Assembly: GCF_004346095.1 (NCBI RefSeq)
Contig: NZ_SLZV01000010.1
Location: 22,682-86,681 of the forward strand
Origin: Faecalimonas umbilicata
Lineage (GTDB): Bacteria; Bacillota; Clostridia; Lachnospirales; Lachnospiraceae
Length of the DNA stretch: 64,000 nucleotides
Direction of reading: 5' to 3'
This document shows, piece by piece, positions 25,839-34,815 of this stretch (the first letter of the stretch is position 1; the number at the start of each line of letters is the position of its first letter). A model generated the notes under the pieces. That model made no database searches and was not told the DNA's origin. It saw only the letters and a list, made by a program, of their open reading frames with translations. Both the position numbers and the translations under genes were made by a program.

Positions 25839-27296
25839 ATGACAACACAAAATTTAACATTATTGACCGATTTTTATGAACTGACGATGATGCAGGGATA
25901 TTTTCACAGCAAAGAGGAAAATACTCCTGTCGTCTTTGACATCTTTTTCCGCAGTAATCCATCCGGCGGCGGGTATTCCATCGCAGCAGGACTGGAACAG
26001 GTAATTGAATATATCAAAAATTTGAATTTTTCTTACGAAGATGTCGACTATCTTCGCAGCCTGAATCTATTTGATGAAACTTTTCTTCAGTATTTAAGCG
26101 GATTTCATTTCAGCGGAAGTATCTATGCGATCCCGGAAGGAACTGTGATCTTCCCTAGAGAACCACTCCTGAAGGTGATTGCTCCGGTGATGGAAGCGCA
26201 GCTTGTGGAGACTGCACTGTTAAACATTATCAATCACCAGTCACTGATCGCCACAAAAGCTTCCCGCGTCGTCTATGCCGCTGACGGAGACGGTGTGATG
26301 GAATTTGGACTTCGCCGGGCACAAGGACCGGATGCCGGACTCTACGGCGCAAGAGCCGCCATGATCGGCGGATGTATCGGTACTTCCAACGTGCTTGCCG
26401 GACGAATGTTTGATGTACCGGTAAAAGGAACCCATGCACACAGCTGGATCATGAGTTTCCCGGATGAATACACTGCTTTTAAAACTTATGCCAAGCTATA
26501 CCCTTCCGCATGCTGCCTGCTTGTAGATACTTACGACACCTTAAAATCCGGTGTTCCAAATGCGATCCGTGTCTTCCGGGAAATGCGCGAAGAAGGAATC
26601 GAACTGAAAAATTATGGGATTCGTCTGGACAGCGGTGACCTTGCTTATTTATCAAAAAAGGCAAGGAAAATGTTAGATGCCGCTGGCTTCTCGGATGCAT
26701 TTATCTCAGCCTCCAATGACCTTGATGAATATCTCATTCTCGACTTGAAGAATCAAGGTGCCGCAATCACTTCCTGGGGGGTCGGCACGAGCATGATCAC
26801 CTCCAAAGACTGCCCGGCATTCGGCGGTGTCTACAAACTCGCTGCCATTCAGAATGCCGACGGTGAATTTGTTCCGAAGATCAAACTCTCAGAAAACACG
26901 GAAAAGATTACGAACCCGGGAAATAAAACTGTTCACAGAATCTACGACAAAGAAACCGGAAAACTTCTTGCTGACCTGATCTGTTTTGTCGATGAAGTCT
27001 TTGACGAAAGTAAGGATCTTCTACTCTTTGATCCAGTAGAAACCTGGAAGAAGACAAAACTAAAAGGCGGCACTTACACAATGCGCGAACTGTTAAAACC
27101 AGTCTTCTTAAACGGGAACTGTGTCTACCAGTCACCGACCGTCATGGAAATCGCTGCTTACTGCCGCAAAGAGAAAGAAACACTCTGGGATGAAGTGACA
27201 CGTCTGTTCAATCCGCATAAAGTGTATATTGACCTCTCAAAGAAATTGTATGATGTCAAAAAAGAACTGTTAGATCAGATGAGTATTCAAGAATAG
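25839..27296 (+). CDS. pncB: Nicotinate phosphoribosyltransferase
   Basis: Converts nicotinate and PRPP to nicotinate mononucleotide for NAD salvage. 485 residues, in the long bacterial group. It begins LTDFYELTMMQGYF and has FGLRRAQGPDAGLYGARAA near 150, KGTHAHSWIMSF near 198 and GIRLDSGDLAYLSK near 260, the substrate- and phosphate-binding segments including the His that is phosphorylated in this family. It begins 6 bases after plsC with GAAAGGGG upstream. Confidence 0.95.
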   Translation: MTTQNLTLLTDFYELTMMQGYFHSKEENTPVVFDIFFRSNPSGGGYSIAAGLEQVIEYIKNLNFSYEDVDYLRSLNLFDETFLQYLSGFHFSGSIYAIPEGTVIFPREPLLKVIAPVMEAQLVETALLNIINHQSLIATKASRVVYAADGDGVMEFGLRRAQGPDAGLYGARAAMIGGCIGTSNVLAGRMFDVPVKGTHAHSWIMSFPDEYTAFKTYAKLYPSACCLLVDTYDTLKSGVPNAIRVFREMREEGIELKNYGIRLDSGDLAYLSKKARKMLDAAGFSDAFISASNDLDEYLILDLKNQGAAITSWGVGTSMITSKDCPAFGGVYKLAAIQNADGEFVPKIKLSENTEKITNPGNKTVHRIYDKETGKLLADLICFVDEVFDESKDLLLFDPVETWKKTKLKGGTYTMRELLKPVFLNGNCVYQSPTVMEIAAYCRKEKETLWDEVTRLFNPHKVYIDLSKKLYDVKKELLDQMSIQE

Positions 27297-27308
27297 GAGA
27301 AACTGATT

Positions 27309-28787
27309 ATGGAACATATGTCATTACAGGAAATTACAACAGCCTGTGGCGGAACCTATTACGGGGAACCGTCACTGCTTACAAGAGAAGTATCCGGTGT
27401 CACCATCGACAGCCGGAAAGCCGGAAAGGATTTTTTATTTGTCCCGATCAAAGGAACCAGAGTAGATGGACATTCTTTCATTCCGCAGGTGATGGAACAA
27501 GGGGCACTCTGCACCCTCTCCGAGCACCCGCTTTCTGACAGTTCCCCATATATCCTTGTGAGTTCCTGCGCCCAGGCGCTCAAAGATATTGCCGAACATT
27601 ATCGCAGGGCACTCGGAATTAAAGTAGTCGGGATCAGTGGAAGTGTCGGAAAGACAAGTACAAAAGAAATGATCGCTTCCATTTTGGAACAGAAATATTC
27701 TGTCTTGAAAACTGCCGGCAACTTCAACAATGAAATCGGTCTCCCACTGACCGTTTTCCAGATTCAAAAAGAACATGAAGTTGCTGTTCTTGAGATGGGC
27801 ATCAGCGACTTTCAGGAAATGAACCGCCTAGCCAAAGTTGCACAGCCAGACATCTGTGTGTTGACCAATATCGGACAATGTCATCTGGAAAATTTAGGAG
27901 ACCGCGACGGTGTGCGGAAAGCGAAGACAGAGATGTTCGCCCACAGACGTCCGGGCGCTTCGATCATCCTAAACGGAGATGATGACAAACTGTCTGAAAT
28001 TGCAACCGTGCATGCCGCTTCTTTCTCCAAACAAGACGGTACAACTGTCGTTCCTTATTCTGATTCGACTCACGATGAGACTTCTGCCGCATCCGCTGTC
28101 GGCAAATCCGGGGATACGACTCCTATCTTCTTTGGAAAAGATCCGCACAATGCTTTCTATGCCGATGAAATTCAAAGTCTCGGACTCAAAGGAACTTCCT
28201 GCAAGATTCACACTCCAGCAGGTGATTTTACAGTGATCATTTCCATCCCAGGTGCACACATGGTATACAATGCCCTTGCCGGAACCGCAGTCGGCATTGA
28301 ACTTGGACTGACACTCGATGAGATCAAGACCGGAATCGAAGCATTACAGCCAGTTGCCGGAAGAAACCACATGATTGAGACAGAACATCTGACAATCCTT
28401 GATGACTGCTACAACGCAAATCCAGTTTCCATGAAGGCCTCTCTGGATGTCCTCTCCACCGCACTTACAAGAAAGGTTGCAATTCTCGGAGATATGTTTG
28501 AACTTGGAACGAAGGAACTTCTCCTTCACAGAGAAGTCGGTACCTATGCAGCCGAAAAGAAACTGGATCTCCTCTGCTGCATTGGGACATTATCCAAAGC
28601 AATGGCAGATGGTGCATCCGAATTTTCTGCACAAAACGATACAAAAATTTGCTATTTTGAGACAAAAAACGACTTTTTAAATGCTGTTTCTTCTATTATA
28701 AAGGAGCACGATACAATTCTTGTAAAAGCTTCCCATGGAATGGCTTTTGAAGAGATCGTCCACGCCCTCTGTCACTTAACATTTTAA
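27309..28787 (+). CDS. murF: UDP-N-acetylmuramoyl-tripeptide--D-alanyl-D-alanine ligase
   Basis: Adds D-Ala-D-Ala to the UDP-MurNAc tripeptide, last cytoplasmic step of the muropeptide. 492 residues; Mur ligase domains in order: N-terminal uridine-binding part with SGVTIDSRKAG, central ATPase with GISGSVGKTSTKEM (P-loop near 108-121), NFNNEIGLPLT and VLEMGISDFQEM, and the C-terminal domain with DDCYNANPVSMKASLDVL. ATG 27309 follows TAGGAGA, 12 bases after the pncB stop. Confidence 0.95.
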   Translation: MEHMSLQEITTACGGTYYGEPSLLTREVSGVTIDSRKAGKDFLFVPIKGTRVDGHSFIPQVMEQGALCTLSEHPLSDSSPYILVSSCAQALKDIAEHYRRALGIKVVGISGSVGKTSTKEMIASILEQKYSVLKTAGNFNNEIGLPLTVFQIQKEHEVAVLEMGISDFQEMNRLAKVAQPDICVLTNIGQCHLENLGDRDGVRKAKTEMFAHRRPGASIILNGDDDKLSEIATVHAASFSKQDGTTVVPYSDSTHDETSAASAVGKSGDTTPIFFGKDPHNAFYADEIQSLGLKGTSCKIHTPAGDFTVIISIPGAHMVYNALAGTAVGIELGLTLDEIKTGIEALQPVAGRNHMIETEHLTILDDCYNANPVSMKASLDVLSTALTRKVAILGDMFELGTKELLLHREVGTYAAEKKLDLLCCIGTLSKAMADGASEFSAQNDTKICYFETKNDFLNAVSSIIKEHDTILVKASHGMAFEEIVHALCHLTF

Positions 28788-28808
28788 AAAACACTCAGGA
28801 GAATTGAC

Positions 28809-29615
28809 ATGAATTATGAAGTATTAGTTCTTGATCTTGACGGTACACTCACCAACTCTGAAAAAAAGATTACAGAACCAACAAAAGAAGCGCTGCTTGA
28901 CATTCAGCAAAAAGGAAAGATCGTCGTGCTTGCATCCGGCCGACCGACCCCCGGCATCTTGCCGCTTGCCCACGAATTGGAATTAGAAAAATATGGGGGA
29001 TATGTTCTTTCTTTTAATGGCGCAAAGATCATCAACTGCAGTACCGGAGAAGTCTTATACAATAAGACGATTCCTTCTGAAGTGATACGCCCTGCCTATG
29101 AACTGGCAAAAGATTATGATGTGGATATTCTTGCATATTCCGATGATGCGATCATCTCCGGAATCTGCCCGAATTCCTATACAAAATTGGAAGCCCGAAT
29201 CAACAGTCTTCCGATCCGCCGTGTAGAAAATTTCCCTGCATATATAAATTTTCCCACAAATAAACTGTTGATCTCAGGTGAAGAGTCGCTCACTGCCGAA
29301 CTGGAAATCAAATTGAAATCCCATTTCCGCAAGCTTCTCAATATTTACCGCTCAGAGCCTTTCTTTCTGGAAATCATGCCACAAAATATTGATAAAGCAT
29401 ATACCCTCCAGAAGTTATTATCTGCAATCGGCCTGACCGCAGACCAAATGATCTGCTGCGGCGATGGTTATAATGATATTACCATGCTGGAAAGCGCCGG
29501 ACTTGGTGTTGCCATGGCAAATGCCCAGCCGCTCGTCCGTGAAAAAGCAGATTATATTACAAAGTCCAATGACGAAGACGGGGTTCTGTTCGTCATTGAT
29601 CAATTCCTCAGATAG
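28809..29615 (+). CDS. Cof-type HAD-IIB family phosphatase
   Basis: 268 residues. HAD-superfamily hydrolase with motif I DLDGTLTNSEKKI (nucleophile Asp near residue 9), motif II VLASGRPTPG, a C2B cap, Lys near 200 and motif IV GDGYNDITMLESAGLGVAMANA. Such enzymes remove phosphate from sugar phosphates, FMN or PLP with low specificity, so the substrate cannot be named. ATG 28809 follows CAGGAGA. Last gene of the plsC run, before a terminator. Confidence 0.92.
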   Translation: MNYEVLVLDLDGTLTNSEKKITEPTKEALLDIQQKGKIVVLASGRPTPGILPLAHELELEKYGGYVLSFNGAKIINCSTGEVLYNKTIPSEVIRPAYELAKDYDVDILAYSDDAIISGICPNSYTKLEARINSLPIRRVENFPAYINFPTNKLLISGEESLTAELEIKLKSHFRKLLNIYRSEPFFLEIMPQNIDKAYTLQKLLSAIGLTADQMICCGDGYNDITMLESAGLGVAMANAQPLVREKADYITKSNDEDGVLFVIDQFLR

Positions 29616-29638
29616 AAGCTTTCCACTTCATTTTGCCG

Positions 29639-29665
29639 GCTGTTCCCTTTCGGGAGCAGCTTTTT
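29639..29665 (+). terminator. Terminator after the HAD phosphatase gene
   Basis: GCTGTTCCC (29639-29647) pairs with GGGAGCAGC (29652-29660) around TTTC, then five Ts: a compact rho-independent terminator for the plsC-pncB-murF-HAD run. Confidence 0.9.
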
Positions 29666-29705
29666 CATTTGTCCTTCTTTCAAACAAATTTTCTCCTCGT
29701 ATTTT

Positions 29706-30212
29706 TTAGAAGCCGGCAACTTTTCCAAACGTCTCTTTCATCGACTCATACAAATGATCTTCTTCTCCAATACATTTATTCCGAAAATCCATCAGTTCGC
29801 ACATAATCTTGATAAAAAATGTATTGACTTCTTTCTCATATGTATTTTGTTTTACCCGGTCTCTTTCCGGCAGATTTGCTTTCTTTTCTTCTCTTTGTTC
29901 TTCTGATACCCTAGCATAAAGTGTGTGAAGTAAATTTCCATTTGTCACATTGACTACTGACAGATATTTCTCTACCAGCGCCAAGTCTCCATAAGTAACC
30001 GCGTTGGAAAAAGCATAACGAATAGACTTTTCTACCCTGCAATAATTTGTCTTATTCATACGCGCTACCTTTTCGTATACAATCATCATCTTCGCATTTC
30101 TCCATGCCTCGTCTTCTTCAAATAGTTCCATGATGTCCAGAATATACTTGAATCCTTTCAAATTCGCTGGTATCCCAATCTCCATTAAAATTTCCTGTAC
30201 CCGTTCTCTCAT
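29706..30212 (-). CDS. Spo0A C-terminal-like DNA-binding protein without receiver domain
   Basis: 168 residues from ATG 30212 (AAAGGAG upstream; the longer frame to 30293 has no support). Residues about 1-85 resemble the sigma-A-interacting DNA-binding domain of Spo0A: VQEILMEIGIPANLKGFKY, then a YEKVARMNKTNYCRVEKSIRYAF recognition region. No phospho-acceptor receiver precedes it. The C-terminal 80 residues (EEQREEKKANLPERDR, helical and charged) match nothing I recognise. It is divergent from an XRE regulator with only 163 bases between. Possible roles are a Spo0A-box competitor or a local regulator; both are inference. Confidence 0.75.
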   Translation of the reverse strand: MRERVQEILMEIGIPANLKGFKYILDIMELFEEDEAWRNAKMMIVYEKVARMNKTNYCRVEKSIRYAFSNAVTYGDLALVEKYLSVVNVTNGNLLHTLYARVSEEQREEKKANLPERDRVKQNTYEKEVNTFFIKIMCELMDFRNKCIGEEDHLYESMKETFGKVAGF

Positions 30213-30287
30213 CACTCTACTCCTTTCGACAAACTGGTAAATCCTTAGAAAGCACCTGCCCTTTACCCTATCGTATTTGTCTAAAAT

Positions 30288-30330
30288 AGTCAATCTTTTT
30301 GTTGACTTTAAAAGAATCTTGTAATATTAT
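30288..30330. promoter_or_regulatory. Back-to-back promoters between the Spo0A-C-like and XRE genes
   Basis: Plus strand: TTGACT (30302-30307), 17 bases, TATTAT (30325-30330), driving the XRE gene. Minus strand: TTGACT (complement of 30288-30293) with a weaker TAGGGT 17 bases further. The two -35 boxes form an inverted repeat AGTCAA-N8-TTGACT, so polymerase or a regulator at one would exclude the other. Confidence 0.65.
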
Positions 30331-30375
30331 GGGTTTGTTTAACAAAATATTATATCATTTTAGGGAGATTTTACA

Positions 30376-31104
30376 ATGAGTTTAGGAGATAGACTGAAAG
30401 AACGACGCGTTATGCTGAATTTAAGTCGAAAAAAATTAAGCGAGATTACATACATTACTCCACAAGCCCTGGCCAACTACGAAAATGGAATCAGCACTCC
30501 GAAATTTGAAATATTAGTCAGCCTTTTTCAATCATTAGAATGTGACGCCAATTATCTATACCAGGATTATCTGCCTGCCAATCTCCAGACAGACTTTAAT
30601 ATTACAAAAAACGAACAAGATCTCATCGAAAAATACCGTCAGCTCAATGACCATGGAAAACATGTAGCCAAACTGATCATTGACGAGGAATATGCCCGTA
30701 TGCTGGAAGGTCTTCTCCGGAAAAAACGTGTCTCCTTCCCATGCCTGTTTCCAACCCTTCACAATGCCTGGACATTCCATCTTGATGACTGTTTCTCAAA
30801 GGAAGTCAGTATCCTGCCTAACCATATCACAAGCGAGACTGATTACTGCATCAGAATTCCGGATACGGATATTCTAGAGCCTATTTTTCACTCCAACGAT
30901 ATCCTTGCCGTGAAAAACTGTCCGGTTCATCACAATGAAATCGGAGTATTCTCCCTTCAGCATAAGATGTGCATTCTGAAATTATATCATATGGGAAATA
31001 CGATTAAACTGATTCCATTCCATGTCAATGCAACGCCAATCCATATTCACACGATGAGTGATTTCAAATGTCTGGGGAAAGTTCTCGGTGTTGTGTCTGA
31101 ATAG
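30376..31104 (+). CDS. XRE-family regulator with degenerate S24/LexA-like domain
   Basis: 242 residues. N-terminal Cro/CI helix-turn-helix (LSRKKLSEITYITPQALANYENG, about 17-39), a linker, and a C-terminal part (about 130-242) with the fold pattern of S24 peptidases: CIRIPDTDILEPIFHSNDILAV, then HHNEIGVF and CILKLYHMGNTIKLIPFH. In true self-cleaving repressors the first segment has a Ser before Met-Glu-Pro; here Asp/Ile stand there, while the later Lys remains. Self-cleavage is therefore doubtful, and the domain may only dimerise. ATG 30376 follows AGGGAGA. The direct neighbour is the divergent Spo0A-C-like gene, with no phage genes nearby. Confidence 0.85.
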   Translation: MSLGDRLKERRVMLNLSRKKLSEITYITPQALANYENGISTPKFEILVSLFQSLECDANYLYQDYLPANLQTDFNITKNEQDLIEKYRQLNDHGKHVAKLIIDEEYARMLEGLLRKKRVSFPCLFPTLHNAWTFHLDDCFSKEVSILPNHITSETDYCIRIPDTDILEPIFHSNDILAVKNCPVHHNEIGVFSLQHKMCILKLYHMGNTIKLIPFHVNATPIHIHTMSDFKCLGKVLGVVSE

Positions 31105-31284
31105 GTCGAATAGTTCTCTTTGTGAACAGTCCTTCATTTTTTCTTCTTATTTTATTCACAATCCTTTTATTTTTTGCACACACAATCAACACATTTTTCC
31201 AGTATAGTTATTATTGTAATAAATATTACTGAAGCAACATTCATAATACTATTACTAATAACATCTTTTTCATAACTTTTCTCC

Positions 31285-31319
31285 AAGAACTGCGTCCCCA
31301 ACGCAGTTCTTATTTTTTT
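31285..31319 (+). terminator. Terminator after the XRE gene
   Basis: AAGAACTGCGT (31285-31295) and ACGCAGTTCTT (31301-31311) with a CCCCA loop, followed by a run of seven Ts after one TA. It lies 180 bases after the XRE stop; the AT-rich stretch between (31105-31284) holds no open frame or RNA I can identify. Confidence 0.88.
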
Positions 31320-31331
31320 CTCTACACTATT

Positions 31332-32375
31332 TTACAAGTCATCGACCAGCGCACTGCTCTTTGCATAAGCGGTGCTTTTTGCCTCAAAGAAATCTGTTTT
31401 GATCATATTTGCATTGGAAAACTGACTGACCCATCCCATACTCTCCGGCTCTTTTTCATGCCCTTCATAAATTGGCGCAAGCCCAAGATTTTTGCAGCGC
31501 AGATTGCCCAGATATTTCACATAATCTGTGATCATGTCACAGCTCAGTCCACTCACTGCATCGCCGATCACATAATGCCCCCATGCAATCTCCTGCTCAC
31601 AGCCTTCTCGGATCATCTGACGATATTCTTTTTCCTTCTCCTCGCTGAATAATTCTGGAAGTTCTTTTCTGAGTTCTCTTAGAATATTGGTAAATAGCCA
31701 TAAATGTGTGTTCTCATCTCGATTGATGTAACGAATTTCCTGCACGGAACCTGTCATCTTCTGATTTCGCCCAAGATTATAGAAAAACATGAACCCACTG
31801 TAAAAATAAATCCCCTCCAAAATATAGTTTGCGATCATCGTCCGCACAAATGCTTCCAGACTTTTCTCTCTCTGAAATTCATTGTACAGATTTCCGATAA
31901 ATTCATTTCGACTCAGCAGATGCGGATCGTCTTTCCACTGATACAGCACTTCATTTCTCTCCTGCGGCTCACAGATCGTATCCAGCATATAACTATAACT
32001 CTGACTGTGCACTGCCTCCTGAAATGCCTGGATCGACAGGCACAGATTTACTTCATTTGCTGTAATATATTCGCTGATGTTCGGCAGATTCGCAGTCTGA
32101 ATACTGTCCAGAAATACAAGAAATGATAAAATCTTATCGTATGCTCGCCGTTCCGGTGCCGGAAGCGTGCGATAATCCCTGACATCCGCACCAAGATTAA
32201 TCTCCTCCGGAATCCAGAAATTATTCATTGCCTGCCGGTACCAGTCACTCACCCAGCTATATTTCATATTGTTGAAATCATTTAAGTTTGTCGTATTTCC
32301 CCCGACAATCCGGCGCAGGCGTACTTCCGTATCCCCTGCCGGATTAAACAGCGGTTTTTTCTTTAACTCTGCCAT
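31332..32375 (-). CDS. nrdB: Class I ribonucleotide reductase, beta (radical) subunit
   Basis: Supplies the radical for dNTP synthesis with NrdA. 347 residues from ATG 32375 (GGAG upstream; the longer frame overlaps nrdA). Metal ligands are visible in FLDSIQTANL (Asp), QEAVHSQSY (Glu, His and the tyrosine at the E. coli Tyr122 position), then YILEGIYFYSGF (Glu) and RDENTHLWLF (Glu, His). The tyrosine is present, so a tyrosyl-radical enzyme is likely. It follows nrdA by 44 bases; no nrdI is seen, which favours a class Ia-type diiron centre, but this is not proof. Confidence 0.94.
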   Translation of the reverse strand: MAELKKKPLFNPAGDTEVRLRRIVGGNTTNLNDFNNMKYSWVSDWYRQAMNNFWIPEEINLGADVRDYRTLPAPERRAYDKILSFLVFLDSIQTANLPNISEYITANEVNLCLSIQAFQEAVHSQSYSYMLDTICEPQERNEVLYQWKDDPHLLSRNEFIGNLYNEFQREKSLEAFVRTMIANYILEGIYFYSGFMFFYNLGRNQKMTGSVQEIRYINRDENTHLWLFTNILRELRKELPELFSEEKEKEYRQMIREGCEQEIAWGHYVIGDAVSGLSCDMITDYVKYLGNLRCKNLGLAPIYEGHEKEPESMGWVSQFSNANMIKTDFFEAKSTAYAKSSALVDDL

Positions 32376-32419
32376 TTGATTCGTTCTCTCCTTTTCTCTT
32401 TTCTCCCAGGCACTCTCTC

Positions 32420-34672
32420 CTACGCAGAACACACTTCACACTCTTCCACTTCCAGACTCTTAGAACGGATATAGTAGATCGTTTTGACTCCCTCTTCCCA
32501 CGCAAGCAAATATAGATGCAATACTTTTCGGAACGTATACTCATTTGTAATATAAAGATTCATACTCTGCGCCTGATCAATGTAGCGTTGCCTTACTCCG
32601 CAGGCACGGACAGACCAAGTCTGATCGATATGGTGTGCATTCTTGTAATACCAGAACGTATCCATTGTAAGCTCCGGCGCCACACGCGGAAGAATTCCAC
32701 TTTTCTTTTCCTCAAGAAAATACCTGCTCATGACCGGGTCAATCCCCGCTGTCGTTCCGGCAATCATACTTGTACTTCCTGTCGGCGCGATCGCCATCAG
32801 ATACCCATTTCGCATTCCATTTTCCATGACCTTTTTTGCCAGCTTTTTCCATCGGTCTTCGGTCAGATGTCTCTCTGCAAAATATTCTCCGGTCTGCCAT
32901 TTACTTCCTTCAAAATAGGTGTAGCACCCTTTCTCCTTTGCAAGTTCTGCACTTGCTTCCACCGCTGCATAATGGATCTCTGCAAATACACGCTCTGCGA
33001 ATGCCAGATGTTCTTCGCTCTCCCATGGAATCTCATTTTTCGCCAGCATATGATGGTAACCACTTACCCCAAGCCCGATTGGGCGATATTTCTCATTGTT
33101 AATCTTCGCGTATGGTACCGGAAAAAAGTTCAGATCAATGACATTGTCCAGCGCACGCACTGCCGTCTTCGTGATCTCTGCCAACGCTTCCTTGTTATTG
33201 ACATCGATCCTTCCAAGAGAGAGACTTGCAAGATTACATACAACAAATTCTCCCGGCTTTGTGACTGTCACAACAACCTGCTCGCCGTCAATCTCTGTAA
33301 TCTTTTCCTCTGTCACTTCCATCTCACTCATATTCTGGGCAATCTCTGTACAGAGATTGCTGCAATAAATGATTCCCTTATGGCTGTTTGGATTTGCCCG
33401 GTTGACATGATCTCTGTTAAATGCGAATGGCGTCCCTGTCTCCACAACGCTTTTAATGATCATCCGAATCACATCCTTGATCGGAATGACTCTCTTTTGG
33501 ATCTCCGGATCCGCCACACAGTCGAGATATTTTTTCTTCCATTCTTCTCCAAAAGAATCTTCCAGTGCATATCCCTTTTTCTTCAAGATCTCATGCGGAC
33601 ACATCAAATACCATTCTCCCTCAAGATTATCTCTCGCCTGTTCCCAGAAATAATCCGGATAGCATACTCCCGGGAAAATATCATGCGCCTTCATTCGGTC
33701 ATCTCCGTTATTTGTCCGCAAGTTGAGAAATTCTGGAAGATCCCGATGCCACACATCAAGATAGACCGCTGCTGCTCCCTGACGAACCCCAAGCTGATCG
33801 ACTGCAACTGCCGTGTCATTGACCAGACGGATCCAGCGGATCACACCTCCTGCTGCTCCCTCAAATCCACGGATCGGGCTTCCGCTTGCACGCACTTTTC
33901 CAAAATACATTCCCATTCCGCCGCCAAGTTTGCTGACTTTCGCAAAATTATCAATACTCTTATAAATTCCATCCAGACTGTCCGGCACTGTATCGATAAA
34001 GCAGGAAGAAAGCTGGTGGTGCGGCTTTCTCGCATTGGCAAGTGTCGGTGTCGCCACCGTCACCTGCAGCTTGCTTAACATATTATAAAACTTCTCCACC
34101 CATCCAGACCGATCACATGGTTCCTTCATCGCCAGATGCATCGCAATCCCGAGAAACATCTCCTGCGGACTCTCTAACAGAATGCCCTTCTGATCTCGGA
34201 TCACATAACGATTCAGAAGCAGTTCCAGCCCCGAATAATTAAAAAGATGATCCCGTTCCTCCCGCATTAATTTTTCAAATGCTGTGATCTCTTCCTCCGT
34301 ATAATTTTCTAAAATATAAGCACCGTACAGATTCTCTTTTGTCAGATAACATATTTTCTCATAAAAAGAATTCACGTTCCGCTGTTTCATCTGTTCTTTC
34401 AACTCATTTCGAAATGTTACCAGGCGAATCCGCGCTGCGATCATCTCCCATTTCGGTGCCTCCTGCGTCGTCAATTCCACTGCCGCTTTGAGGAGCATCT
34501 TCATTTGTTCCTCTCCCGAAAACCCTGTTTTATAGAATGTATGGTATTTTTCTTCCAGTTTTTCCAAGCTATATACCGGATCCAGAAATTCCCTGCTGAT
34601 GTCTGAAAATACTTCCTGAAGTCCTTCTGTTTCCGGAAAATCGTAGTTTTTTCCTTCTTGATTTATATTCAT
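32420..34672 (-). CDS. nrdA: Class I ribonucleotide reductase, alpha (catalytic) subunit
   Basis: Reduces ribonucleoside diphosphates. 750 residues. Catalytic cysteines in QLSSCFIDTVPD (near 222) and CSNLCTEI, VVCNLASLSLG, and the C-terminal thiol pair CEVCSA. Substrate loop NRDHVNRANPNSHKG is present. The N-terminus contains KAAVELTTQEAPKWEMIAARI, which aligns with the second half of the E. coli ATP-cone region, but the KRDG motif of a normal ATP cone is absent, so dATP feedback through that domain may be lost or altered. First gene of the nrdAB operon; two NrdR boxes lie 16-63 bases before its start. Confidence 0.94.
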   Translation of the reverse strand: MNINQEGKNYDFPETEGLQEVFSDISREFLDPVYSLEKLEEKYHTFYKTGFSGEEQMKMLLKAAVELTTQEAPKWEMIAARIRLVTFRNELKEQMKQRNVNSFYEKICYLTKENLYGAYILENYTEEEITAFEKLMREERDHLFNYSGLELLLNRYVIRDQKGILLESPQEMFLGIAMHLAMKEPCDRSGWVEKFYNMLSKLQVTVATPTLANARKPHHQLSSCFIDTVPDSLDGIYKSIDNFAKVSKLGGGMGMYFGKVRASGSPIRGFEGAAGGVIRWIRLVNDTAVAVDQLGVRQGAAAVYLDVWHRDLPEFLNLRTNNGDDRMKAHDIFPGVCYPDYFWEQARDNLEGEWYLMCPHEILKKKGYALEDSFGEEWKKKYLDCVADPEIQKRVIPIKDVIRMIIKSVVETGTPFAFNRDHVNRANPNSHKGIIYCSNLCTEIAQNMSEMEVTEEKITEIDGEQVVVTVTKPGEFVVCNLASLSLGRIDVNNKEALAEITKTAVRALDNVIDLNFFPVPYAKINNEKYRPIGLGVSGYHHMLAKNEIPWESEEHLAFAERVFAEIHYAAVEASAELAKEKGCYTYFEGSKWQTGEYFAERHLTEDRWKKLAKKVMENGMRNGYLMAIAPTGSTSMIAGTTAGIDPVMSRYFLEEKKSGILPRVAPELTMDTFWYYKNAHHIDQTWSVRACGVRQRYIDQAQSMNLYITNEYTFRKVLHLYLLAWEEGVKTIYYIRSKSLEVEECEVCSA

Positions 34673-34687
34673 TTCTTATATCGCCTC

Positions 34688-34735
34688 ACACTATTTATTG
34701 TATCACTTTCTTGATATTACCACAATATATAGTGC
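34688..34735 (-). promoter_or_regulatory. Tandem NrdR boxes before nrdA
   Basis: Two 16-base dyads close to the NrdR consensus ACACWATATATNGTGT: ACACTATTTATTGTAT at 34688-34703 and CCACAATATATAGTGC at 34720-34735. Their centres are 32 bases apart, three helical turns, as found at known NrdR-repressed promoters. Expected role: repression of nrdAB when dATP/ATP is bound to NrdR. Confidence 0.85.
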
Positions 34736-34815
34736 TTCGCAAGATTTTTTTCCTGCTTGTCCTGCGAAAAAATAATTGATAGCTTCTTACGAATATGCTT
34801 AAAATAATTTTCAGA

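Noticed and set aside
32516..34078. Long open frame on the plus strand opposite nrdA (520 codons)
   Set aside because: It is the antisense shadow of nrdA: rich in Cys, His and Arg, without a ribosome site or recognisable domain.
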